A DNA stretch of 64,000 nucleotides, taken from MPNP01 sp965116235. GTDB taxonomy: Bacteria > Pseudomonadota > Alphaproteobacteria > Rhodobacterales > Rhodobacteraceae. Position 1 is the first letter of the stretch, and every line of letters begins with the position of its first letter. The translations under genes were made by a program, and so were the position numbers. The stretch lies in contig OZ220496.1 in assembly GCA_965116235.1 (NCBI GenBank), forward strand, positions 2,232,001 to 2,296,000, read 5' to 3'. Shown piece by piece: positions 45,760 through 54,216 of the stretch. Below the pieces are notes generated by a model, which did not search any database, was not told the DNA's origin, and saw only the letters and a list, made by a program, of their open reading frames with translations.

Positions 45760-47010
45760 TTGCGAAGAGTGGTAATTACCGGATTGGGTATGGTAACCCC
45801 CTTGGCCTGTGGCGTCGGGCCGACATGGGGCCGATTGCTTGACGGCAACAGCTCCAGCCGTACAATCACGAAGTTTGAAGCCTCTCACCTGATCACGAAC
45901 TATGCATGTGAGATTCCACGGAATCAACCCGATGGACTGGTTGAGGAGGACTGGTTGCCTCTTCGCGAGCGCCGAAAGATTGATGATTTCATCTTGTATG
46001 CCTTGATTGCCACACGTCAGGCTGTAAAAGATGCCGACTGGTCTCCGGTCAGCGAAGCAGGAAAGGTTCGAACCGGTGTCATCGTTGGCTCCGGCATTGG
46101 AGGTTTGCAATCAATCGCCGATACGGCCATGTTGCTCAGGGACAAGGGACCTCGAAGGATTTCTCCCTTCTTCATTCCGGGATCTTTAATCAACCTGGCC
46201 TCGGGTCAGATATCCATTCGTCATGGTTTCAAAGGGCCCAACCAGTCCTCCGTGACCGCCTGTGCAACGGGAGCGCATGCGATCGGCGATGCTGCAAAGA
46301 TAATTCGAGATGATTGGGCGGATGTTATGATTGCCGGTGGGTCGGAAAATCCAATTTGCGAATTGGGAATTGCAGGATTCAACGCCTGCAAGGCGTTGTC
46401 GACAGCCTGGCGGGATAGTCCGGAACGAGCCAGCCGCCCCTTTGACAAGGATCGGGACGGGTTTGTCATGGGCGAGGGGGCCGGCGTTGTCGTGCTAGAA
46501 GAGTATGAGCACGCAAGGCGACGCAAGGCAACCATTTATGCCGAACTGACTGGATATGGCCTTTCGGGTGATGCATCGCACATAACGGCGCCAGCCGAAG
46601 ATGGCGACGGCGGATTTCGGTCCATGACCATGGCCGTCAACATGGCCGGAATAGAGGCGACGGAACTGGATTACGTCAATGCCCATGGAACGTCTACCAT
46701 GGCCGACACGATTGAACTTTCGGCCATTGAGAGGCTAGTGGGAAAAGGTCTAAAAAAAGTCTCGATATCATCAACGAAATCATCGATTGGACACTTGCTG
46801 GGAGCAGCCGGTGCCGTGGAAGCCGTTTTCACAGTTCTGGCGATCAGAGATCAGGTCGTTCCACCGACCATAAACCTTGATAATCCCGTTGTTGACGGTC
46901 GGTTTGATCTTGTGCCCCATGAGAGCCGCCCCCGAGAAATAAACCACGTTCTGTCGAACTCTTTTGGTTTTGGCGGTTCCAACGCAACCCTTGTATTCAG
47001 CAAGGTGTGA
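45760..47010 (+). CDS. fabF: 3-oxoacyl-ACP synthase II
   Basis: FabF extends acyl-ACP by two carbons. About 417 residues carry the Cys-His-His triad: SSVTACATGAHAIG, VNAHGTSTMADTIE and SSTKSSIGHLLGAAGAVEAV. The start is taken as TTG 45760 with GCAGGAA just upstream, giving the family-typical RRVVITGLGMVTPLACGVG. A TTG at 45712 would add 16 atypical residues. It overlaps or nearly abuts mltG. Confidence 0.93.
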   Translation: MRRVVITGLGMVTPLACGVGPTWGRLLDGNSSSRTITKFEASHLITNYACEIPRNQPDGLVEEDWLPLRERRKIDDFILYALIATRQAVKDADWSPVSEAGKVRTGVIVGSGIGGLQSIADTAMLLRDKGPRRISPFFIPGSLINLASGQISIRHGFKGPNQSSVTACATGAHAIGDAAKIIRDDWADVMIAGGSENPICELGIAGFNACKALSTAWRDSPERASRPFDKDRDGFVMGEGAGVVVLEEYEHARRRKATIYAELTGYGLSGDASHITAPAEDGDGGFRSMTMAVNMAGIEATELDYVNAHGTSTMADTIELSAIERLVGKGLKKVSISSTKSSIGHLLGAAGAVEAVFTVLAIRDQVVPPTINLDNPVVDGRFDLVPHESRPREINHVLSNSFGFGGSNATLVFSKV

Positions 47011-47014
47011 TTCG

Positions 47015-48160
47015 GTGCTGCAGAATTTTCTGTCAGCCCTGTTTGCCCTGTGTGCAATCATAGTGATGCTGCTTGCCGGCAGTGCATATTACATGTATTT
47101 GGACTTTGGGCATGAAGGGCCATTGACCAATCCAACATTTTTCTCGGTGACTCGAGGAGAAAACCTGACCTCAGTGGCCCACCGGCTTCATTCCGAGGGA
47201 GTCATTGGTAGCAGTCTCGTGTTCCAATTTGGAACTTTTGTGAAGAACAAGCGTTCCAGGGTCCAATTCGGCCATTTCGAGATCCCGGCAAAAGCCTCGC
47301 CGGAAGAGGTTTTAAATGTGCTTACCCGGCCCGGTACTGCGGCCGACCGATACAGGGTCCAGGCAATCATTTCCGGGGGCGGCCAGGCGGTTCGTTTGAG
47401 AGAGCGGGCACCCGGAACCATAGAGTATCTGACAGTTCTTGATGCCAAGATTGATGAAGGCATTCCGCTTCAAGTTCAAGATATCATTCTTGACAGCTCA
47501 GCTGTTGTTTACTCTCTCACTGTTGTTGAGGGATTGACCAGCTGGCAGATTGTCACGGGATTGAACTTGCTTCCATTTTTTCAGGGTACAGTCGAGCCGC
47601 TGCCAGAAGAAGGGGTTTTATCACCGAATACGTACTCGTTTCGCTTGAATGACACCCGTCAGTCGATGATTGATACGATGCGGTTGGCCCAATCCAGAAT
47701 TTTGGAAAAAGAATGGCAAAACAGGGCCGAAGACACGCCGCTCAACAGCCCGGAAGAAGCCTTGATCCTAGCCTCCATTATCGAGAAGGAGACCAGCCTG
47801 CCTGAAGAAAGGCATCTGGTCGCCTCGGTATTTGCCAACCGGTTGCGACACGGCTGGGCCTTGCAAGCGGATCCTACCTTGGTTTATGGTCTTACGGATG
47901 GTCAGGGATCTCTCGGGCGGGGGCTCCGCCGAAGCGAGTTGGATAAAGACACGCCCTACAATACCTATACCCGCAAGGGTCTGCCTCCTGGTCCGATATC
48001 GAACCCGTCGCAGGCATCCATCCATGCTGCCTTGAATCCGGAAGAGAGCGACTTCTTTTATTTTGTCGCGGATGGGTCAGGAGGACATGCATTTGCCAAG
48101 AATTACCAGGCTCATCAGAAAAATGTACAGCGATGGCGGCGTTTGAAAGATGACAACTGA
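47015..48160 (+). CDS. mltG: Endolytic transglycosylase MltG
   Basis: MltG cleaves nascent peptidoglycan strands at the outer face of the inner membrane. The 381-residue protein has one N-terminal membrane segment (ALFALCAIIVMLLAGSAYYMYL), a LysM-like region and the YceG domain with the catalytic glutamate in LILASIIEKETSLPEE, then ALQADPTLVYG, YNTYTRKGLPPGPISNPS and DFFYFVADGSGGHAFAKNYQ. GTG 47015 is favoured because AAGGTG lies upstream and it starts right after the fabF stop. The fabF-mltG order is common in alphaproteobacteria. Confidence 0.92.
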   Translation: MLQNFLSALFALCAIIVMLLAGSAYYMYLDFGHEGPLTNPTFFSVTRGENLTSVAHRLHSEGVIGSSLVFQFGTFVKNKRSRVQFGHFEIPAKASPEEVLNVLTRPGTAADRYRVQAIISGGGQAVRLRERAPGTIEYLTVLDAKIDEGIPLQVQDIILDSSAVVYSLTVVEGLTSWQIVTGLNLLPFFQGTVEPLPEEGVLSPNTYSFRLNDTRQSMIDTMRLAQSRILEKEWQNRAEDTPLNSPEEALILASIIEKETSLPEERHLVASVFANRLRHGWALQADPTLVYGLTDGQGSLGRGLRRSELDKDTPYNTYTRKGLPPGPISNPSQASIHAALNPEESDFFYFVADGSGGHAFAKNYQAHQKNVQRWRRLKDDN

Positions 48161-48222
48161 CAGTTCGGATCTACAAAAATCATTGAACAAACTTAAATGT
48201 GGGTCACCCAACCGATGGACTG

Positions 48223-49062
48223 ATGAACTCAATTGCAAGTGGGGATAGTCGTGTGGCCAATGTGTTGAAGGAAGTCGTGCCCCTTGATCCTGTCTGGGAC
48301 AGACTTCGGAACGAGGCTGGAGAGATTGTGAAGAACGAGCCTCTGCTGTCGGGCTTGGCTCATTCCTGCATCTTACACCACGAAACCATGGAAAAGGCTT
48401 TGGCCTTTCGCTTTTCGGTCAAGTTGGCTTCACCGGGGATGTCCGAGCAATTGCTGCGTGAAGTCGCGGATGATGCGTATCAAAACGACCCGTCGATTGG
48501 TCTGTCAGCTCGAGCAGATTTGATTGCCGTGTATGATCGGGATCCGGCCTGTAACAGCTTTTACCAGCCCTTGCTATTTCTAAAGGGGTTCCAGGCTCTT
48601 CAAAGCTATCGCATCGCGCGTTGGCTGTGGATCAATAACCGCAAGGATTTTGCCTATTTCATTCAGATGCGCACATCGGAAATCTTTGGCGTAGACATTC
48701 ACCCAGGAGCCGTTATTGGTCACGGAATTCTGATTGATCACGCTCACTCGATTGTCATCGGTGAAACAGCGGTCGTGGGCAATGATGTCTCCATGTTGCA
48801 TTCGGTGACCCTCGGAGGTACCGGCAAAGAGGACGGCGACCGACATCCCAAGGTTTCACGAGGAGTTTTGCTTGGGGCCGGAGCCATCATCCTAGGCAAC
48901 ATCAAGATCGGCCGGTGTGCACGAGTCGCAGCCGGGTCCGTCGTGCTCAATGACGTACCGGGCTGCAAGACTGTGGCCGGCATTCCGGCTCGTGTCGTTG
49001 GCGATGCCGGTTGTGCAGAACCGTCTCGAACCATGGTTCAATACTTTCATCCCAGCTGTTAA
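48223..49062 (+). CDS. cysE: Serine O-acetyltransferase
   Basis: CysE makes O-acetylserine for cysteine synthesis. The 279-residue protein has the N-terminal helical domain and the left-handed beta-helix of hexapeptide repeats: IHPGAVIGHGILIDHAHSIVIGETAVVGN, LHSVTLGGTGK and HPKVSRGVLLGAGAIILG. The C-terminal tail used for cysteine synthase binding ends VQYFHPSC, without the usual Ile. The Tn3-type element inserted exactly at this stop codon; the TSD TTAAG includes the stop TAA, so the protein end is unchanged. ATG 48223 is preferred over GTG 48199. Confidence 0.93.
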   Translation: MNSIASGDSRVANVLKEVVPLDPVWDRLRNEAGEIVKNEPLLSGLAHSCILHHETMEKALAFRFSVKLASPGMSEQLLREVADDAYQNDPSIGLSARADLIAVYDRDPACNSFYQPLLFLKGFQALQSYRIARWLWINNRKDFAYFIQMRTSEIFGVDIHPGAVIGHGILIDHAHSIVIGETAVVGNDVSMLHSVTLGGTGKEDGDRHPKVSRGVLLGAGAIILGNIKIGRCARVAAGSVVLNDVPGCKTVAGIPARVVGDAGCAEPSRTMVQYFHPSC

Positions 49063-49063
49063 G
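49059..49063. repeat. Target-site duplication TTAAG, left copy
   Basis: Five bases TTAAG precede the left inverted repeat and recur at 54154-54158. A 5-bp duplication is characteristic of Tn3-family insertion. The copy contains the cysE stop TAA. Confidence 0.75.
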
Positions 49064-49115
49064 GGGACGTACAGCTGAGCGGAACGATATACCCTCATAA
49101 GGGCTGATTTTTCTT
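49064..49115. repeat. Left terminal inverted repeat of Tn3-type element
   Basis: 52 bases that begin GGGACGTACAGCTGAGCGGA and end CTGATTTTTCTT. They match the reverse complement of 54102-54153 at all but three positions. The GGG start and internal GGAACG resemble Tn3-family ends, and the repeat abuts a Tn3 transposase remnant. Confidence 0.8.
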
Positions 49116-49116
49116 T

Positions 49117-49506
49117 TCAAAAGTCCCACGCGGAAGTAGGGTCTCTGAGAGGCCTTAGTTTTCCTTGAGCAATGCTTTCCGGGAGGCTGATGTCGTATCG
49201 GCCCAGGAAGTTAGTATGCCGCCAGAGGACTGGAGACAAACGCGAGATATCGCTTGGGTCGATTGCGAGGCCCTCACTGCTGAGTTTTGCTATCGCCTCC
49301 TGCATGTAAATTGCGTTCCAGTGGGTGACAGCGTTCAGAACCAAGCCAAGGGCGCCGAGTTGTTCTTCTTGTCCTTGCCGCAGTGCATTTCGGACTTCAC
49401 CACGATCCCCGTGATAGATTTTGCGCGCCAATTTGTGCCGAAACTCCTGCCGGTTGAGTTTTGCACTATCGGATGAGCAGGCTCCTGCGTCGCCTGCGTC
49501 CCCCAA
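49117..49506 (-). pseudogene. Tn3-family transposase, C-terminal fragment
   Basis: About 110 residues corresponding to the end of TnpA (DDE_Tnp_Tn3): QLGALGLVLNAVTHWNAIYM, IDPSDISRLSPVLWRHTNFLGRYDISLPE and the terminal RPLRDP. The upstream 850 or so residues are missing. The stop lies two bases inside the left inverted repeat boundary, the normal position for TnpA at a Tn3 end. First residues of the open frame are unrelated, so the true fragment starts near 49460. Confidence 0.8.
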
Positions 49507-49869
49507 AAACTACACACCACTGCGGTCGGTCTCTACGGCGCTTTGGAGAAGCGCGTTCCCTCCCTTGAATGTGCATTTTTTGGGAATTACATTCATCAGT
49601 GCCATTGTTCCTTTGGCATCAAGGCATCAGCCTTGCCCTTGTCATCACATGACACCGGCAAAAAAAATGCTTTCCGGAGCTTGCTCATCTTGGCTTTGGG
49701 CCTAAAAGATTCTTCCATGTCTGCCCATGCCGGCTGATAACCGGCCAGAGGCATCGGAATGACCTTCTCAGTCGGTTTTCTCTAGTTTTATTTCACTTAC
49801 CAGGTATCCCATCTCAATGAGACAATGGCACTAATGAATATAATTCCCTTTTTATATGTGTAGCCTTGG
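49507..49869. other. 363-base gap inside the Tn3-type element
   Basis: Short frames only. A minus-strand stretch around 49600-49740 (GYQPAWADMEESFRPKAKMS) has no family I can name. The stretch is probably decayed transposon sequence. Confidence 0.35.
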
Positions 49870-50198
49870 CGGCGTGGCGCGGCGTCGATTCCGCTGCTGA
49901 AACATCTGACCTTACGGGCATCCCACAGGGCGGCTTGCAGCTCGGCCAGCGTGATGTCGGGATCCTGTTCGATCAGTTAGGCAAAGAACGGCATGCAGGG
50001 CTCCAGCTTGCCGCTCCCCGTGCGCGGACCTGATGGCCGAGGCTCCAGCGGTTCTCCATTTTGCGAACCTTCTTGCCCCATCGGGCGGCTGTCGCACGGC
50101 TGAGCAGAAGAACTCTGCCTGCTGCCGCCGCTTTCATCCCCCTCCATCAGGCGCTTGAAGCGAACACGCAGATCCATCGAAAGTGCATTGCTCATCAC
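49870..50198 (-). pseudogene. IS630-type transposase N-terminal fragment
   Basis: The minus strand encodes MSNALSMDLRVRFKRLMEG (typical IS630 HTH start), then GEPLEPRPSGPRTGSGKLEP and, after a TAA at about 49978, LIEQDPDITLAELQAALWDA. These are the helix-turn-helix and linker blocks of IS630 transposases. The DDE part is absent and a frameshift lies between the first two blocks, so the gene is a remnant. Confidence 0.6.
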
Positions 50199-50285
50199 AC
50201 ATCCTCCTCACGGAAGGTGAATCACAAATCAGCCACATTGGGAACCCGTACCCTCAAGATTCAGACATAAGTGGGAACGCTGTAT

Positions 50286-50759
50286 TTACCCGGATTTGGT
50301 AGCGTGATATTGTTGGAGGCGTCCATTGTGAAGTAATTCTCCCGCTTTTATGCTCATGTCTGCAGTACGACACGAAAAGTCCTTCATCTTTTCAATAGTC
50401 CAGTCCTCGCGACGAGGTTTGTTAGAGTACAGTAGCCTTTGTTCTTCGTCTGGATATGCAGTATACGGATTACTGTGCATGAGGCTGTTTCGATCAGCTA
50501 TGATTTTATGAAAATCGTCGGCGATTCTCTGAAGTTGGACCTTGTCACGGTCGGCATTGTCAAGTCCCTTAACAATACTGCAAAATTCCTCTGCGATTTG
50601 GCCAGCCGTCTTTCCCTCAGCATTGTGCAGAAATTCCGGCTGCAACGTATCTGCCAACCAGATAATTCCCCATTCCAGATAGGCAAAATTGTAGGTTGCG
50701 CGACCCAAGGCGACCAGATAATCATCGTCCACGGGAATACGTTCCAATAGGTCAGCCAT
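50286..50759 (-). CDS. HEPN-motif protein of unknown function
   Basis: 157 residues, all-helical by appearance. It contains ADRNSLMHSNPY, the R-N-x3-H signature (R90, H95) of HEPN RNases, preceded by helices with NFAYLEWGIIWLADTL. HEPN proteins often act as toxins or abortive-infection RNases. ATG 50759 has GGAG eight bases upstream; a frame reaching 50864 lacks this. No MNT-type nucleotidyltransferase partner is adjacent. It is downstream of the RES/Xre pair, 286 bases apart, on the same strand. Function is inferred from the motif only. Confidence 0.5.
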   Translation of the reverse strand: MADLLERIPVDDDYLVALGRATYNFAYLEWGIIWLADTLQPEFLHNAEGKTAGQIAEEFCSIVKGLDNADRDKVQLQRIADDFHKIIADRNSLMHSNPYTAYPDEEQRLLYSNKPRREDWTIEKMKDFSCRTADMSIKAGELLHNGRLQQYHATKSG

Positions 50760-51044
50760 ATTGATATTCTCCAAACGATAAAGGATCAGGTAGAGATTTC
50801 GGCAGAAATTCCGACCCGGTATCATGATTTTCTTATACTTCCATAGTCTAGGCTCAATTTGCAAATACTATGCTCCTGTGCAGGGCAAGTTACCCGAAGC
50901 TGAAGGCTTCCTCTTCGGTGTTGGGGGCGGGAACCGGCCATTCGCTGCAGGTGAGAGCTTTCAACACGTAGGGGCTATAGCTGACATTCAGAGTTGTGCA
51001 TGCCGGAGTTGGTTCGTTTCCGACCTTGTTATTTTGAGACGTTT

Positions 51045-51578
51045 CTACAAAAACCCATTTTCCTTAGCCCACCCCTGCCAAGCAACGTCTTCGTGTTTCA
51101 AGACATCAAGAGCTTTGTCCAGAGAATGGTTTTCGGAGAAGATCGTCAGATTGTCACAGTTCCAACGGGCGGAAGGTGTGATCAATCCATCCAGCCCCAA
51201 GAAGTTCACGGCAGCGCCGATTTGCTGTGCGGCGGCATAGTCGCGCGTGCCGTAGTGGGTCATATCTACCCCGAGTTCGGCAAGCGTCATTCGTACCAAG
51301 CGCAGCGTCTTGTTCGTAGATGTTTGGATTTCATGGACGCGGAGCGGCTTGTCCGGCAGAGGCGTCAGCATAGAGAGGTAAGACACGACTTCTGCCAGTG
51401 CCCCATCCCGCTCAAAGCTTGTGTAAAGGACGTTGACATCCACAGGGGACCAGCGTCCGCCACTCGATGAGGATGCAGTTGGATCTCGGCTCACCCCAGA
51501 CGCCCGAAACACCCGCCCGTCAAACGTCTCAGTCGGAAAACCAGCCAGTTTATCAATCAGTTCGGGGTCGTGGATCAT
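51045..51578 (-). CDS. RES-domain toxin (NAD+-degrading type)
   Basis: 177 residues. The RES residues are visible: GRVFRAS (Arg), GGRWSPVDVNVLYTSFERDGALAEV (Arg and Glu) and GLITPSARW (Ser). RES toxins such as MbcT degrade NAD+ or ADP-ribosylate targets. The gene is 11 bases downstream of a DUF2384-like antitoxin, the standard RES/Xre order. The pair stabilises plasmids or mobile elements, and here it lies on a Tn3-type unit. Confidence 0.88.
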   Translation of the reverse strand: MIHDPELIDKLAGFPTETFDGRVFRASGVSRDPTASSSSGGRWSPVDVNVLYTSFERDGALAEVVSYLSMLTPLPDKPLRVHEIQTSTNKTLRLVRMTLAELGVDMTHYGTRDYAAAQQIGAAVNFLGLDGLITPSARWNCDNLTIFSENHSLDKALDVLKHEDVAWQGWAKENGFL

Positions 51579-51589
51579 TCAAGCGGCCC

Positions 51590-51928
51590 TTAGAGATGCA
51601 CGGCATCTCGGATTTGATTGACGAAGCGCAAGACCTCATCAATCTGGCCAGTTTGGATCAGCTCGGCAGGGGAATGCCCTTCCAACAGCTTTTGCCGCGA
51701 GAACATCCATTGCCGTGCTTCGTTTGGCTCATAGAAGTCTGAAAGCTGGTCGATGATGTATTCCAGCTCAAGAAGCGACTTTTCCTTGCTGCGTCGCGGG
51801 TAGGCTTTGCCTTGGTTCCAGCGCGAAACGGTCTCGGGTCGTGCGTCGAGAAGCTGCGCGATATCAACATGCTTGAGCGCGCCCTTGTCTTTCATGAAGT
51901 CCAGTTTTCGTGCTACGGCGTTTGTCAT
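51590..51928 (-). CDS. Xre/MbcA/ParS-type antitoxin (DUF2384)
   Basis: 112 residues. An N-terminal Xre-like HTH (VDIAQLLDARPETVSRWNQGKAYPRR) is followed by the DUF2384 part (LLELEYIIDQLSDFYEPNEARQWMFSRQKLLEGHSPAELIQTG). It neutralises the RES toxin and probably represses its own operon. AAGGAG lies eleven bases upstream of ATG 51928. The preceding frame-broken gene ends at 51956. Confidence 0.9.
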   Translation of the reverse strand: MTNAVARKLDFMKDKGALKHVDIAQLLDARPETVSRWNQGKAYPRRSKEKSLLELEYIIDQLSDFYEPNEARQWMFSRQKLLEGHSPAELIQTGQIDEVLRFVNQIRDAVHL

Positions 51929-51955
51929 TTTTGGCAGTCTCTCCTTTCCGGCCTG

Positions 51956-53260
51956 TTATTGCTTTTTTGTTTTACGCCAGGCTTCCCGACGCTCAGGTAC
52001 TTGTCCTGCCGACTCCAATCGATCAGCTTCAGCCATATTGGCCATGGCCTTGCGGAAGGTTCCGATAGACTTGTTCTTCTTTGCGAATTTCTTTTTAAGT
52101 TCATCTGAGACGCTGCCAAAACCTGCGATGGCAGCAACGTCGTCTGACACCTTTCTGACCGTGTTGTCGAGGTAGCTTTGAACTCGGATGCTCGCAGGGT
52201 GTTACTCAGCTCGGTGACTTCACGGCTACGTTGGTGAATGTAGTGCTGCGCAGGCCGTGCCAGCTGTCCTTGTACGCCGTTGCAGCAATGAGTATCAGTG
52301 CATCCAAAACGCCCTTTCACACGGCTTGACGAGTTCAGAAGGGCTTTAGCTTCAGCAGGCTTAAGGTGGGCTTCCAAGCGCTCGATATAGACGCGAACTT
52401 GAGGCGTTCTGCCTGAATTTCCAAGCTGCGCCTTGCGCCAAGAATACGAGTTGAAACGCTCCACTAAGGTAACCCCGTGGCAAATGCCGCCAACAGCGCT
52501 GAATGCTATCAGGCCAAGCGCGGGTAAGCCGCCCACATGGTCAGACACGATAGGTACACCCAGAGCATGAAAATCGCGACAAGCCTCGATATAAGCTATG
52601 GTCTTGTCGCCGGATGCGTCCCCGCCAAAGTTATCGACTTTTAGCCAGAGCGCATCGAAAGGCGCGTCCTTCAGTGCGGCGATCACAGTGCGGCGGTAGG
52701 CAGGGGTGTGCAGGACATCTATTGGTAAAGATAAAGGATAGATCAACTCGATATCCGAACTTTCCTGATCCAGAAACTGCCGCGTCTTTTCCATCATGCG
52801 AGTATTGTGTGTGAGCCATGGGTCTGTATGGTTTTGCAGGAAGTGTGTCGGGCCTAGAAGTTGGGTGAAGTCGTTCTTGATAGCGAACTCAGCCATTTTT
52901 GCGGCCCGCATGATGCCGTCCGAACCTTCAAAATCCTGTAAGCGGTGCGGGGCGGTCCTCGGCCCACGGCAAGCCGCTCAGCGTATGTGTATGCCCACCA
53001 ACCATAGCCAATGGATGTGTCTTTGGATCGAGGATGACATCAAAGCCGCGTTTCAAGGCTTCCGCACGTAACTCGCGGTGCCGGTGCGAGTGTTGCGCGT
53101 CGATAACCACCCCGAAAATCCGCTTCTCGCCCTCGACAGGGAGGTCGAGCATCGTTAGATGATCGTTTCTCCCAATGCGAATGCACCAGCCCAACTCCGT
53201 TGACGGGTCGTGCAAGCCTTCCGGTCTCGGAAGGTGGATAACGTTGTCGGCTGCGGCCAT
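51956..53260 (-). pseudogene. Gene of unknown function upstream of the antitoxin, broken by two frameshifts
   Basis: Starting at ATG 53260, which has AGGAGGT upstream, one frame encodes VIHLPRPEGLHDPSTELGW to about 52935. The protein continues in a second frame (RLQDFEGSDGIMRAAKMAEF, to near 52160), then in the first again (SVSDELKKKFAKKNKSIGTF). The joined product would be about 430 residues. Features such as DALWLKVDNFGGDA and GVPIVSDHVGGLPALGLIAF suggest a TIM-barrel-like fold, but I do not recognise the family. The good ribosome site and its place directly upstream of the antitoxin suggest it was once part of the same operon. Frame shifts may be real or sequencing errors. Confidence 0.55.
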
Positions 53261-53392
53261 GGCAAGCACCTCCTGCGTTGACTATAGCATAGGCTTTTAA
53301 ATTGAGCAACAACTTTACGTTTTAATTGACTTTTGGTGAGCCACTTGGCTGCGATGTGAAGCGTTAACTTTCCCTAAACCATTGTTAAATTA

Positions 53393-54101
53393 GGGGCTGG
53401 AGTAGCTAAGAACTCTGCGGGGTTATATAATGGCTCTGATGTCCATCCGAAAAAGCCGCCTGACACCGCGTCAGCAAGGACGCTTGATTGAACCTTTTGT
53501 GGCGGGGAGTACGGCTCGGGCCGCGGCGGTGATTGTTGGCGTCCAGCCGAAGACCGTGATCCGCTTTGTCATGGGCCTGCGCCAGCCAGTTGCCGAGCTA
53601 TCGCTTGTGTGGCGAGATGGAAGCGGATGACAGTTATTTTGGGGGTGTACGCAAAGGCAAACGGGGCCGTGGAGCCGGTGGCAAGATCGCCGTGTTTGGG
53701 CGGCTGAAGCGGGGTGACAAGATGTATACGGCCATCAGTCCCAACGTCCGCACCGAGACGCTCGTGCCCATCATGAAAGAGAAGGTGGAGCCCGACAGCC
53801 TTGTCTATACCGACACATTCAAGGCTGATAACGCCCGGGATGTCTCCACCTTTCATCACCGTCGCATCCACCACTCCAAACTCTTTGCTGAGGACCGCAA
53901 TCCCATCAACGGAATGGAAAATTTCTGGAACCCGGCCAAGCGGATCCGACGCCAATACAACGGGATCAAGCCGGATCATTCTTACGGGTTTCTCAAGGAA
54001 TGTGAGTGGCGCTTCAACGGCGGCAACCACGGAGACCTCTTGAAACAGCTACGTGCCTGGTATAACTGCACAAAACATTAGTTTTTAGTTACTCCAGCCC
54101 C
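53393..54101 (+). mobile_element. IS1595-family element (709 bp), transposase frameshifted
   Basis: Ends are near-identical inverted repeats of 22 bases starting GGGGCTGGAGTA (53393-53414 and 54080-54101). The transposase starts at ATG 53430 (SIRKSRLTPRQQGRLIEPF) and shifts frame near 53580. It continues in the other frame as EMEADDSYFGGVRKGKRGRG, VYTDTFKADNA and INGMENFWN, the DDE/N signature of the ISXO2-like group, ending at TAG 54081. The zinc-finger front of full-size IS1595 transposases is missing. Flanking 8-mers differ (TTAAATTA and AAGAAAAA), so no target duplication is seen. The right end directly adjoins the Tn3 right repeat. Confidence 0.75.
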
Positions 54102-54153
54102 AAGAAAAATCAGCCCCTATGAGGGTATATCGTTCTGCTCAGCTGTAAGTCCC
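54102..54153. repeat. Right terminal inverted repeat of Tn3-type element
   Basis: Reverse complement of the left repeat with three mismatches. It directly follows the IS1595 right end. Confidence 0.8.
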
Positions 54154-54158
54154 TTAAG
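54154..54158. repeat. Target-site duplication TTAAG, right copy
   Basis: Matches 49059-49063 exactly. The next bases are the original downstream sequence of cysE. Confidence 0.75.
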
Positions 54159-54164
54159 CTAAGA

Positions 54165-54200
54165 ATCTCCGGCTTTCGGCTAGAGATCAGGCTTTTTGGG
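54165..54200. terminator. Possible terminator between cysE and pdhC
   Basis: An inverted repeat ATCTC...GAGAT (54165-54169 and 54183-54187) is followed by GCTTTTT at 54191-54197. It would have served cysE before the transposon arrived, or pdhC on the other strand. The stem is short, so the call is weak. Confidence 0.3.
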
Positions 54201-54216
54201 TGAGGCCGATTGCAGG

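Larger units (their letters stand above)
49064..54153. mobile_element. Tn3-family transposon, 5.09 kb, with HEPN and RES/Xre cargo
   Basis: Bounded by 52-bp inverted repeats with three mismatches and by a 5-bp direct repeat TTAAG on both sides. Inside, from left: a C-terminal Tn3 transposase fragment, a decayed IS630 fragment, a HEPN-motif gene, a RES-domain toxin with a DUF2384-type antitoxin, a frame-broken upstream gene and an IS1595 element whose right end touches the right repeat. No intact transposase or resolvase is present, so the unit is non-autonomous. Before insertion the site would have read through cysE's stop into the sequence now at 54159. Confidence 0.75.
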
